NCBI GenBank assembly: GCA_963678675.1
Contig: OY783191.1
Location: 39,906,602 to 39,970,601, forward strand
DNA: 64,000 nucleotides
Source of the DNA: Xiphydria camelus
Taxonomy: Eukaryota > Arthropoda > Insecta > Hymenoptera > Xiphydriidae
Direction of reading: 5' to 3'
Translations under genes and position numbers: made by a program
In this document: positions 21,051 through 33,034 of the stretch, piece by piece
How the letters are laid out: the number at the start of each line of letters is the position of its first letter
How positions within the stretch are numbered: position 1 is the stretch's first letter
Notes under the pieces: model-generated
Databases searched by the model: none
Told to the model about the DNA's origin: nothing
The model's input: the letters and a program-made list of their open reading frames with translations, nothing else

Positions 21051-23933
21051 GATCCCATTTAATCGCCCGAAGAATCAGTTTACGGACCTAGAATTTCTAT
21101 AAGAAAAATCGAATCGCTAAAATCGACTACACTGTCCACAATATTCCGTGTATTCTTTCGCGTCGTTTCCTAGATTTCCCAGGTTTTTCTCCGACGAGAA
21201 AAAAAGTCAAACGCTGCGTAACTCTCGCACCTTTTTACCTCGCGAGACGGGAGAACGTGAGCCGAATCGGAGATCGCGTCGGTCTCTCGACGCAGTCGTC
21301 ACGCGGTAATTGACCGGTCCATCTCCTCGTGGTCTTTCTCATTCGCGAGGCTAAACGTGTGGAAGAGATTCCCCGAGAAACGCGGCAACGCGAATACATT
21401 CGCATCGGTATAGCTAACATCTCGTCGTACAGTAGCCAATCCTCGACTATTATTCAACCGAATTCTCCTGATTACAAATCAGCACGGAAACTTCTCCGCG
21501 CAAATGTCGAGGCGACACGCGACCGCGTCACGCCAACGCGGACGATACGCGTCCTCAATTATTTAGTACACACAAACAGTCGATTCGGCCCTTTCGGCCG
21601 CCGGTTACTCGCTCAGCGAAATACGAACAACGCAGACTCAACAGCTTTCCAATACTGCGAGAGCGAGTCGGACGCGAACAACGAACACGCTCTGCTTCAA
21701 CGAACAAAGCTACATACCTACACCGCGAGCACGATATCGGACGACTCGTCGGGAAACCGTGATCCGAATACCGAGCGAACGGGAAGCACCGGGTAAAGTA
21801 ATCGACGGTCGATATAGGTAGGGCGGAGGGTTGCACCGACCGTCTTGGAGCCGACCGAGAACACGTTGCGCGCTGCGCGCGCGCGGATTCGAATTATCCT
21901 CGCGGTATAACGGAACTCGCTGATGAAATACGTCTCACCGTCGCAGATGTGTGAGAGGAAGAAATTATTTTCCTCTCCGAGCGTCTCGCACTGCTCTCGA
22001 GGATTCCCGCTCGCGCGATATTACGTCACAGCCCCTCCGTCCGCCTCGAGCGGGTTCGACATCGACGCTGATAAGGGCCAGTCGAATCGAGAATAAACAG
22101 AGCAATTACGATTTAATCTAAGCGTCCGGAGGAGCGGGCGCGAGAAGATTGATCGAGCTCGAATCGCGCCGTCGCTGGGTTAAGGGGGCCCATGGAAAGG
22201 AATCCGACGCATCGACGAAAGAGAGGACTGTATCGGCGCGACGCACGCGCGGAGGGGTCTCGAGCGATCATCGCGAACTTGCTGGTTTCCGAAAAAAAAT
22301 ATAAGCGCAATAAACGGAGGTCGACGATCCACTCCGCGTGGACGACGTTCATTTAAATGTACAGGATGACGCGATCACTCGTACCGCTGACAATTTGGGC
22401 TCGGCAATCTAGACGAGTTCTTAGCAGAGTTCCTCGCGGTTCATTAATATTTATGAATATCAGCCGAAGAAATTGTAGAAAAAGAAGCGGCGGCCGATGC
22501 GTTGCGACGCGGTGGATATATCGGGTGTCTAAAAATGTATACATCGCGGCGAGATTGATACTACGAGAAATTGAAAGGAAAAAACACCCTGCGAAACGAA
22601 AGCAAATCGGAAGGGTGAAAAATGCGCTGGGTACGGCGCTTCGTCCGCGGGAGAGCCACCGCGAGTGGCGCGTGGCCGGATGCACTCGAACCATTTCCCA
22701 CTTCCTCTCGCTCTCCATTTCATCCCGCATGTGACCAAACAAACGTGCGTCGTCGCGAGGAAGCTGCGCGAGGCTCGGATGCGCGCTTTTCCCCACCGGC
22801 CGCAGGAATAATTTGTGTGCGTGGATGCGCCACGTCGAAAACGCGGTACGCACATCGACGCGCCTCTCGTCTCGGAAGACACGTGCCCCCGGAGTCACTC
22901 GGACCCGGAGGAAACGAGGGGCCTGAGAAATTGCGGCGCCGACAAAGGCCGCGATGAATATTCATTGCTCTCGAATCACGCGCTGAATGTAAAAAAATAA
23001 GCTTCACCCCTCCCGCTGTCGAGGACAAATTGCTCAATTAATTGAGAGAACTGTGGTAATCTGTGGTATTAATTGCGTTTAGCTCTCTTCGTAATTCCGT
23101 ACACCCGCGTTTATCGTTTAACCTCGCGTGGAAACGAGGCACGTGTGGGCTGAACTTGCCCTTCTCTCGAGATTTTTCCGATTTTTTGGGAAATATAAAA
23201 TCTTCGATCTAATGTAACACATTTTTTCCAACGCTTGCAAATGTTCATATCAAAGTCGAAAAAAAATAATTGAAGCGATAAAATAAATTCAGAAAATATT
23301 TCAAGCTCTAATCTCTTTACTCTTGATATTATACTATGAAAAAATTCAAATAAACTGTGATGGAATTCTGTAGATTTTAAGTTAACGTAATACGTCAGCC
23401 CCTGCAACGAGGCAACACTTCCCCGCCACGCCGACGCGTCGATCCGGTTGCGAGCAGCAGGGCGCACCGCAGTTCCGCCCGTGTAATGCGAGCTCCGATC
23501 ATCGAATTCCGAACTATCTCACTACCCCGCGAGAATAACTGGAAAGGTTCTTTCGAGAAGGACTGGTTTTGAAGGACAACTAAAAGTAGACAGCTTTTTT
23601 AATCCATCGCCAAATATAGAGCAAAACAGGTGCCGATCGCGAGTGGACACACGATCGCTATGGCCGGCCAAATTGTTCCACGACACGGATTTTGACAGAG
23701 CTGAGATGAGACGGCAGTTCGCCGTCTAACGACGCAGGCAAAAAGTCCAGCCCGGACGACGAAACGAAAATCAATTTATCAGCGTTGCGTGAACAAATCT
23801 TAGAATCGAAGCTGCTGCGTAAACACCTCTGGCTTCGTAACTTCGCGAATGATTCTGTCATTCGCCTTTTTCCCCGTATAAATTTTGCCCCGAAATCGTA
23901 TAGCGGAAATCACTCCCAAGAGTGCAACAGAGG
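21051..23933. other. Non-coding stretch, no gene seen
   Basis: No supported exon, repeat or RNA gene. Many overlapping ORFs of 60-180 codons on both strands reflect high GC and few stop codons, not genes. Confidence 0.45.
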
Positions 23934-23935
23934 TA

Positions 23936-24310
23936 GGGTAAACCACCCAGTTATTGGACACTTAAGCATTTTACAAGATTTGAGACCGTGTTAAAAAGAT
24001 ATGTTTCTACCTAGAGATATGAGTAGTGGCTTGTTTTGATTGAAAATACATTGGCTTTACATTCTAGTAACTTACAATTTTAAGTTGAAAGGAATATAAT
24101 TTTCAACAATAAAAAGCTGGGATAAAGTGAAAAAACTTAGTTATTGGACAGTGTTCTTATTTTTTGGAAATACTCAATCCAGCAATTGGACAGTCAAGAA
24201 TCAATAAGCCAGGTACGGTTTTTGATGATATTTATTAAAGTAAAAACTAGGAATCTTGTTTTTATTCATTTAAATCAGACTTTTGTGTCCAATAACTGGG
24301 TGGTTTACCC
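23936..24310. mobile_element. 375-bp MITE with GGGTAAACCACCCAGTTATT ends
   Basis: TIRs of 25-28 bp (GGGTAAACCACCCAGTTATT then GGACAC) are flanked by TA at 23934-23935 and 24311-24312. The TTATTGGACA or AATTGGACAGT motif is repeated internally at about 24140 and 24184, suggesting subterminal repeats. No coding. Confidence 0.85.
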
Positions 24311-24620
24311 TACTTCACGCGCAAATACTCGCAGTCGATCTGTCCTTCGCACTTTCCCTTTCCCTTCTCCGGCCCGCCGACCTGCAGTCCGACCGCGACG
24401 TCGGACGTTCGCCTGTAAAAGTGATTAGCTCCTGCCGAATCAACGGACGAAAGGGTCTCGGATGTAATATTGTATGCGTACTCGGCGTATTCCAGCACGT
24501 TGTTCCGTTTATATTAGCGACCGTACGAATCTCGTCACGGGCGCACACGGCTCAACCGAGCCGTGCGATCGGCGCGCGGGCGACCAGTCCCTCGAATGAA
24601 AGAATTTCTTCGCGCGCATG

Positions 24621-24623
<3 letters not shown>

Positions 24624-24661
<38 letters not shown>
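24624..24661. repeat. (GA)n microsatellite
   Basis: 19 uninterrupted GA units. Confidence 0.95.
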
Positions 24662-24664
<3 letters not shown>

Positions 24665-26169
24665 TCGGGTGTGGGGCAGGTTTCACATCCTTTGTCCCGC
24701 GAGATTTGACCTGCTGCCGGCCATCTGCTCTTCCACGATTTTCTTCAAAGAAAATTGCCCTCTTACCGCGTCTCTCCCGATCGCCCGAATTCCCAGTTTT
24801 TTGCCTCGTACATCCCCCTTCCCTAAAAAGGAACGACGATCTGGATGTGTCCGTGAGAGGACAAAGTGTGAAACGCTCGAAGCTTCGATGATCCCAAGAC
24901 GCTCTTTAACGCGTTGATGTGCGTCGAATTTAAAAAAAAAAACAGCGGTGATATCTCAAAGGGGAAAAAAAATAACGCGAATGTGTGTGAACTTCCGCCG
25001 TTGCATCGCGATCGCGTTTTCCAAGATCGGGAACGACAACAGCAGCACGTGTCGTCGGTCCCTCGGACGCGTCACTCGTCGGGCGTATGAACCCAATTTT
25101 CTGCGTAGTATCCAGACCAGCAGCGAGTGCGGGAAAGGGTAAACAGACGTCTTTCGACGCGCGCGCGCATCCAAACATCGAAGTACCTCTACAGCTCCTT
25201 CGATAAGAAGTGGTTGCAGACAGCCTCTAGAACCACCCACGAGTCCCTGACAAAATTTCGTCTCACCTCTGCGTCGCCCTGTTACAGTTTATTCCCAATT
25301 CGGCGAAATACCGCGAAGAATGATCAATTGCAACCAGAGAATCCAGGTGAAAAAAAAATTACGGAAGGAAATCGCGGTGCAAATATCGCGAGGAATCGAC
25401 TCCATCCGTCTCTATTCCGCGCTTCGCTCTTCCTCGATGCCCCACCTATGTACACGTATGTATAAGTCGACGACTTCGACGGAGGCGGCGGCGTGGATGC
25501 AGCTGTGCCATTGTATTATAGCAAACGCCTTCTTCTACACAAGACCCCTTTATACGAACGTCACGTGTCTACACCGAGAGGTAAATTGTGTACAATATAT
25601 GGAGCGGGACGGAATACGAGTATTTGCGCCGAGTGCACGTACGTACGTCGCTCGCGAGAGCGGTTTCTGCCGACAAAAGCGCCTATCTGCGATTTACCTT
25701 CGCCTCGAAGTGTCGATGAATTGAAATACGCGATGTAATGATGTGTTCCTTGCTCGTTTGTATTGTGGAATTTTGAGGAAAATTAATTAGATTTATCATT
25801 AAAGTAGATTAAACTTCGATTATCAAATTCGAATTAATTCGATTTAAAAATGCATTCGCTCATCAGCATTCAATTTGATTTTTAAATCCAATAACCAAAC
25901 GCCTTCAATCCTACAGAGAGGCGGCGACGCGGTCGCGTCGATCGCAGCCCATACATTCACGCGCGACGTCCCGCGGCTTCGATTATCGCCAATACTTTTT
26001 TTCACTCGAATCCCAATAAAGGCAAAGCGAACGCGTCCTTTTTCACGCTGCGACCAACGCAGTTCAGTGGCGTTTCGCTTCCCCGTCCCACCCGAGACCG
26101 GCACCTGGTCGCGACATCGATTTAGACAACGAGCAATATCCGCGCCCGACGACACGTCCGCCGAAACCG

Positions 26170-26220
26170 TTCGTCGTCGTCGTCGTCGGCGGCGGTGGCG
26201 GCGGGGGTGGCGGTGGCGGT
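26170..26220. repeat. CGT/GGC triplet tract
   Basis: (CGT)n passes into (GGC/GGT)n. The tract is open in all forward frames, which explains poly-Arg or poly-Gly ORFs there. Confidence 0.85.
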
Positions 26221-29200
26221 GACAGTGCAATTGGGCGCCTCGTGAAGCGCCCAACGATGCGGGGACTCGCACGGTTGACGGTGCTCCGAAATTCGTTAAT
26301 TCTCGTATTTCAATTGGAGTCGAAACTTCGTTGGATTTCGAAGCGTCGCGAACTAACAAATCACCCGCTAGAATGATTTGCACGAAACGAGCGCGTCGAA
26401 AAATGTTCAAACGGGTACAATATTCGGCAAAGCCCGCAGGGCCAACGACGTATCGAGCCTTGACACGAATACGAATCTCTTTGTGAATGGGTTCGAGCGA
26501 GGTTCGCCCGTCTATACACTCCTATTTCGGTCCAGACGCGAGAGCGTTTCTCTTTTCGTTAGGGGAGAAAATTATTTCGGGCGCATGCTCCCTGCATCCG
26601 CGATGTAAACGCGCGCGCGTCGGCATTCGACCGCGCGGTGTCACGATCACGGGGGCGGCGTGATTATATTTTTCCAAGCGTCCTCTCGCTTCGAGAATTT
26701 CGAAACGGCCGGTTTCCCTTCGGTCTCGCCAAATTCGGATTTTCGAGAACGAGCGCCGAGATTTGTGCTTCTACGGTCACATTTTTACACCGGTCGGTTG
26801 CCGGATGCATACTACTTTTATCTCGTGCAAGATACAAAGCAGGTGCGCTTCGGTCCCCGAGAGGATCAGTTACGATCGCAGACGCTCGACCTCTGTCATC
26901 GTTGACTCGAATTCTACAAGATTTTCCCCTGCAGTGTTATAGGACTTTTTTGTAGAAGAAAATGAGATGTTCGAAAAATATTGTACAAATTTCTCTCTAA
27001 AATGTATGGATCAGAGGAAATAATCATAAATAAATCCGAGTCCCTGCGTGATTAAAATAATAACGACAATATATTGTATATTCATCCCTTCCGTTCAAAA
27101 ATGTAAAATATGCATTTATTTCGGAGCTGAAGAAATCTGCCGTCAAGCGTATACCTGTACCAAACGGTCGCGATGCACTCGACCGCATTCATTCGCCGCG
27201 TCGACTATTTACAAACTCAATGCACCACGTGTACGCACCGTCCATCTACCTTCATTGCGAATACATCCGCCGTACCAGCGCGATACGTGGGCGCAATTGC
27301 CGGGCAGAAGCTGGTCACCGACAGTCGGAAACTGGTTTTCGGCGAGTATACGCGCGAGCACACTCGCGCTTACGGCGAATGGCACGTGAGAGAGGAGGGT
27401 CGAGGATGGAAGGGATGTATACGAGAATCGCGCGAGTAGAGGCGCGTGTGCGTGAGTCGTATCGGGAGGAGCGCGGTTTTTACGCGTATACGCGGGATCG
27501 AGCGGCCCTCTCGTTTCGTCCGCAGGCGCAACTCCCGTGCGCGCTTCGAACGTGTTCGGCACGAGGACGAAACGAAACGAACGCTCTTGGTGAATGCGAA
27601 CGAGCCGGTCCCTCCCGGGCCTCTATCGCGCGCGGGTACTCGTACCTCCGCATCGTTGCACCGTTAAGAATAACGTTATGGAATCCGAAGGGTCCCCTTC
27701 GGAATTCCCTCGCCTTCGTACGACAAAAGGTAGCGTCTACCTAGGAAAGAAATTTCGCGCTCTCTCAAACGTCTCTCTACCCACTCCATTTCTCTCGTCA
27801 GGAATCTCCCACAAATGTGGACGAAACGATCAAGGTCTGGCAATGCCTGTGAATCCTTACGCGTCGAGCCCCGGTGAAAGTGCGATAATAATAATCACGT
27901 CGACCGTCGGACTGATCAAAACTAATGTCACAAAACGCGCGCCACGTAATATCACACCGGGTCTAGCTTCTGTACTCTCCGCACAACCGAGTTAATAATA
28001 ATGCCCGTATCGGTCCATCGGGATTGTTTATTAGCGACGAACCCCTCCGGTACCCGCACTCTGTTTCTCATCGCACTTCCGTTCCGATGAGAGTGACTTT
28101 TTGCCCCTGGCAAAACGGACGATCGTCTTGCGGGGTGGAAAAGAGACTCGAGAGTTTCGTAATCGGAGAAGATGATACAGTCGGGGGGATGGTGTACCGC
28201 CACTGCCGCGATTCTTCCCTCATATTCATGCGTTGGAATACATCTCCATCTATCCGACGCACGCGGATCCACGATGACGATCCGTTCCCCCTTCGTTCGA
28301 CTCACCATGATTCAAGCTGCCGGCCGAGAAAAGGAGCAAAACGGAGTCTGTCGGAGAGATCCTCGCGCAGGAGTCACCGCGGCAGATCCGGCACGGCTTC
28401 GCACTGCACTTCCCTTCACGTTTCTCACTCGCGGCGATGCACCGGCATCGCTTTTTCACGTCACCGCGCGAAGTTACGCTTCTCGTCTCGCGACGAACGC
28501 GCAGCTCCGAGACCGGAATCGAGATGCCACGCGCGTTTGTCGAGAGGAAATTAAAAGATTCGTCTTCGCGCGGGACCGGGCGGCCGTGCCGGGCGACAGG
28601 TCGGCGGCGACGCAACAAGTGATCCGAGGGAACTCGAGATTTTAGTTCGAAAATTGACCAATAGCTGGTGAGAAGATGGAGCCGTCGAGCGGGGCCATCG
28701 CAACGCTATCGAACGCTCGACGCGAGAAGCGAGGAAACTGTGGGTTCTAGCCTCGCTTGGTAAATCGGTAGGTAGCTTATTCGGCGGATCGGTATTGCTA
28801 GCGAGTTTTCGATAAAAATCGAAACAGGATCGAAATATCTGGTATGTACCTCAGATTTTGTGGAAGGAAAATGAATTTTTGGCAATATTTTCTAGGGTAG
28901 TTGCTCTATAAAAGTAATCTATTCTTGGCGCTCACTTCAGTAATCGCGAATTCCTCAGAAATTTGAAAGCAATTTCGACAGATTGACGATTCCTTTCAGA
29001 CGAAAATATTAATTTCGTCGCGCTCCAATTTATGAAAATTAATTCTAGTCTAACTGCGTGGAAGCCGTAGCTCAAATCCTTAAAGAACTGCTTTTACGTA
29101 CATATAACCAGTGTCGAAATTAACGAAATCCTATGACGAATAAAAAAACTTGAAAAATTGTTCAGAGGCATTTCACGTTCCGTACAGGGCGTCCGATGAT

Positions 29201-30512
29201 GGTACACGCCGACATACGGGGTTGCCTACTAGTCGGTAGCGCAGTAATCTGCTTTCCACTTGGGACTGCCTCTAGCGTACCGATTGGAGGTATAATTTGA
29301 TCGGACGCTGAGGAGCGAAAGGAGAATGCGACGAACGATGGCGCGTAAGGGATTTATCCGAGAAGAAAAGTTTCCCGCGTCAGTCAAACAAGGCGAAACA
29401 CTCACCAAACATTTCTGATCCTTCCTGATCAAAATAAATGAATTGGTGATACGAAATCCTGATTCGAAATAACGCACAAAATTTCTCTGACGAGGTCGAC
29501 ATATCGGGCGAGAATGGAGGCTCTGCTTTACTCGAAAGAAAACGCCTACAATCGCTCACAGGGCCAGTGGTCCAATCACAAACGAATCGACGCTCCTCGA
29601 CGCGACATGTGAGCTGCTAGAGAAAATGGTTTACACTTTCACGCGTGATTCATCAATTTCATCTCGTTCGAGCCAACCGATACCGACGTACGCGGGACAC
29701 CGCACTCATCCCCGCAACCCATCCCGTCGCTCCGGCTTTATTTTCTTACTCTTACGCAACCACCGAAATTGGTACGAAGAAAATCAGATCGAAAGATCCA
29801 TCATCGAGCCGTGACTAATGAAAGATTTTCGAATACGCCTCTCGAGAGGAGGCGAGAACTTCGCCTGCCGACACAACCTCTATAAAATAAATAGTTACAG
29901 TATTTATTGGACGTACGATTTATGTCCGACGCGTTATATGGCTTATATTTTACCGTATCTCATTTCTTAATTGCGAGTGCGTGTTATCCAATTTCGTAGA
30001 ATTACAACAGACGTAGCCCCACTCGAGTGTAGCTGACTGGCTAGAAGATATTCCTAATTTATTCGGCTTACAATTAGTTATAAAAAGTATCGTTATTTCG
30101 AATGTAATACTATGCATTATAGTTTAACGTAGCTGAATAATACGCATTCCCAATGAAGAATAAATGAAATATCATGAAATAAGCGATAACTCATCGAACG
30201 TAAATCATACCCCCGATTAAACTCGGCTATTCTTTCCCATCTACCCGTCCACCCTGTCGCAACGTACAAACGGAGCGACGCCAGGAAGCGCGCGATGTAC
30301 GTAACCCATGTGTTCTCACCTGTCTATCGGGGTAAGGGAAGGCGAGTCTCGTGGGCACGGAGAGTACGGCGGAGAAATTGAACCTGACCTTATTGAAGCC
30401 GAAGTGTCGGGTGGATCGAATTGAGAGAATCGAATCGGATCGGATTAGGTGGTCTGTGTGCGCCACTCCCTCGGTTGGCTCGCGCGTCACACGGACGCAG
30501 AGTCGACTTCGC

Positions 30513-30532
30513 GACTGACTGACTGACTGACT
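30513..30532. repeat. (GACT)5 microsatellite
   Basis: Five exact GACT units. Confidence 0.9.
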
Positions 30533-30788
30533 GCGTCCACGCAAGCCCAGCGCAGCACACTAACAAATGCCACGAACTTTCTTTTCGCGTCTCTGATTAA
30601 TCTCGACACAGCGGCGCGAGGTGTCCGAGGGCTCGGAGACGTCCACCACTGCCTTAAAGCGATGTTTCTGTGGAGCATCCACCTAGCAGTCGCTCTAAAT
30701 AATATACTCGCGTAGGTATATCATCCTGCGCGGGAGAGAAAGGATCTTGGCGAACGCGTTCACGCGACTGGTTCACGATAGAGTTTAA

Positions 30789-31386
30789 CCCTCCGTTACT
30801 CACGTGGGTTTTTGAAACATAAGAGCTCACCTGGGGTGTACCCTACACCCCAGTTAAAAATTAACGTTTTCTTAGTGAAAAATTGAAATTTTTAAATATT
30901 TTTTTTTATTTTAAAGCTCGAGATATTGCCTAATGATCTCAATATTTTAAAAATAAATAAATTTCGTAATTTTCTAATTGAAAATAAAACTCGAAGTCTC
31001 TCGGTACACGAGGTCTCGGTTTTCAAACGCTCAGATCTCCCTGCCGATTTTTATTAAAAAATAGTACAAATAATAGACTGAGGATAGTTATCATACTCTC
31101 GTTTTATTAAAGAAGGACAAATTAACAAATTGGAATAGTTTTATAAAAAAAATATTAAATATTATTATAAGTTAATTACAGATTGTTAAAAATCACTTTT
31201 TAACACTTTGCAGCGTTCTGTCGGATAAACAAATCGGTTTTGCCTCGCGCTTTTGGTGCCAAATTCTTGAATGAAATGTTCTCGAAAGGTACTGAAAGTG
31301 CCAACCTCGAAAAAAAAAACTCTAGGCGTGGCATGCAAAAAAAGGAGGCTGGGGTGTCGCCTACACCCCACGTGAGCAACGAAGGG
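30789..31386. mobile_element. 598-bp piggyBac-like MITE
   Basis: TTAA at 30785-30788 and 31387-31390 brackets ends CCCTCCGTTACTCACGTGGG (left) and CCCTTCGTTGCTCACGTGGG (right, complement). Just inside each end lies a palindromic GGGGTGTA-CC-TACACCCC box (about 30834-30853 and 31352-31370). The interior is AT-rich and non-coding. Confidence 0.8.
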
Positions 31387-31390
31387 TTAA

Positions 31391-32204
31391 AAATCTGCTG
31401 AAATTTTGAATTCTATGCCAGAATAGAGGACGAATTTTACGGTTCGAGTACCAATGATCACGGATCGATCGCTGCAACTTCCCGACGCTGGTTCTCTCGT
31501 CACGGCTGGCGGCATAATATGTACAAACAATCGTTCTCTCGGCTGGCATGTGCGAGTATGCGAGGAAAGTATATACGTTATGTGAGACCAGAGCGGGGCG
31601 GGATAGACCCGCTAAATACGTGTGTGTTTAATTGCTCCACATCGTGACGCAACATCAGTGTTTTGGACGGGGAGGTGCCACGGGTAAATAGGTTTTTACG
31701 TCTCGAGCGTACTATTACGCCGAGTTGTACCCGCATACGCGCATAACCCCGTACGTACGCGCGGTTACGCAAGGGAGACGCGTGAGCCGCTGCAGCCACC
31801 GTGCTACTCTGCCCTGAAATCGGACCACATTCCTGCCGAGGTGGACCTGTCGGGAGCCTCCGATGTATTATCGGCAAATTCAATTGCACTTTATACGCAC
31901 AGAACGAAAAATCGATTACACTACAAAATAATTCAAAAAAATTATTGGAACCCACTCCTTCTATGAAATGAAAATCCATCGTGAAACGAGTGTAGGTATA
32001 CCGCGAGAAGTTAGATATATTTCAAATGAATACGGAAAAGTAAAGTGACGATAAATTTACTAGTGAATTTAACAGATGCAATCTACATTTATATACCAAA
32101 ATTTTCTTCTGTTTCGTTAATTTTCAAAGTACTCGATTTCTTTGCCAAACGAACAATTTGCTCAGTGGAAAGGAAGTATCTTTGACAACAAAAAATACTT
32201 ATGA
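31391..32204. other. Non-coding stretch, no gene seen
   Basis: No supported feature. The sequence turns AT-rich from about 31880, leading into the candidate reading frame at 32205. Confidence 0.4.
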
Positions 32205-32552
32205 ATGTTTCTCCTATCTCTGGTAGGATCCGATATATTACGCATTATGTTCAGTAAGACTAAGCATGCCTTTAACATGAAATTTTTATTCAGATATCTC
32301 TCTCCTAAATCACTCAAATTTATCATATACCCTTCGAAATGTCTTCACGCAGTGTCCCATGGAGTCGAGATACAGCAGAATTTCAAAATCAACGATCCCG
32401 AGCCAAAAGTGCGTCCGCTTGACATGAAACGCCCTATATACGATATACCCGAGGATGGAGATATTTTGAATGCGGCGGGTGACGAACGATCGGCGCCGGG
32501 AGACGCGCGGGACGAACCGGAATTGCCCTGGGCCGAACGACGGCGTAGATGA
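32205..32552 (+). CDS. Doubtful small ORF or exon, possible mitochondrial-type N-terminus
   Basis: A 115-codon frame in AT-rich surroundings. In-frame Met codons at residues 1, 15 and 25 precede a basic, hydrophobic segment (MKFLFRYLSPKSLKFIIYPS) resembling a mitochondrial presequence or membrane anchor. A more ordinary soluble stretch follows (KVRPLDMKRPIYDIPEDGD). The last 30 residues are GC-rich and look like read-through (ending AERRRR), so the real exon may stop near 32460-32480. ATTCAG at about 32295 could be an acceptor. I do not recognise the protein. No promoter or polyadenylation signal was found close by. Confidence 0.3.
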   Translation: MFLLSLVGSDILRIMFSKTKHAFNMKFLFRYLSPKSLKFIIYPSKCLHAVSHGVEIQQNFKINDPEPKVRPLDMKRPIYDIPEDGDILNAAGDERSAPGDARDEPELPWAERRRR

Positions 32553-32770
32553 GGAGGTATATGTATGTATGTACGTAGATGTAACGCGGCGCCGCGGGAG
32601 CAGAAAAAAAAAACAAAAAATTCACGTCGACGATCGCGCGACGAAAATGAAATGAAAATCTTCGCTGATTAGAAATGTTGGGGAGGAGCGGAGTGTTCAA
32701 GAAATGTACGGAGGTATCTTGCTCGTAATAAGTAGATCTACGCCAACAGAGCGAGAAAAGGTCAGCCAAA

Positions 32771-33032
32771 TATCGTCGGCTAAATATGTTAACCTGCTAA
32801 CTCACATGCAGTCAGATTTTCAGGAGCGAGAACAAAACTGTCTTGATCAATACAAAAGTTCTTATATGACAACGGATTTTAACACAATAGTTGTCAGTAT
32901 TTGTCTAACCTTTTTTTAAATAAAATGTATGTCAATTATTTAGTCTAATTTAGCCATGAAGTTGCCGAGTATCAGAACATCTTGAAATCGTAAGATATGG
33001 AGTTAGCAGGTTAACACATTTAGCCGACGATA
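32771..33032. mobile_element. 262-bp MITE with TATCGTCGGCTAAAT ends
   Basis: TIRs of about 33 bp (TATCGTCGGCTAAAT, then GTTAACCTGCTAACTC) mirror each other at both ends with one mismatch. TA is present at each border. The interior is AT-rich without coding. Confidence 0.8.
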
Positions 33033-33034
33033 TG

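Larger units (their letters stand above)
24313..30784. other. Non-coding stretch with microsatellites, no gene seen
   Basis: More than 6 kb in which I can assemble no gene. Simple repeats are the (GA)n at 24624, a CGT/GGC triplet tract at 26170 and (GACT)n at 30513. Confidence 0.45.

Noticed and set aside
25844..26410. 188-codon minus-strand ORF with a His/Arg tract
   Set aside because: The His/Arg region is the CGT/GGC triplet repeat, and no recognisable domain flanks it.
32793..33015. TTAACC / GGTTAA pair as a separate piggyBac-like insertion inside the element at 32771
   Set aside because: The inverted repeat continues without a break beyond the TTAA on both sides, so it is part of the same TIR rather than a target duplication.
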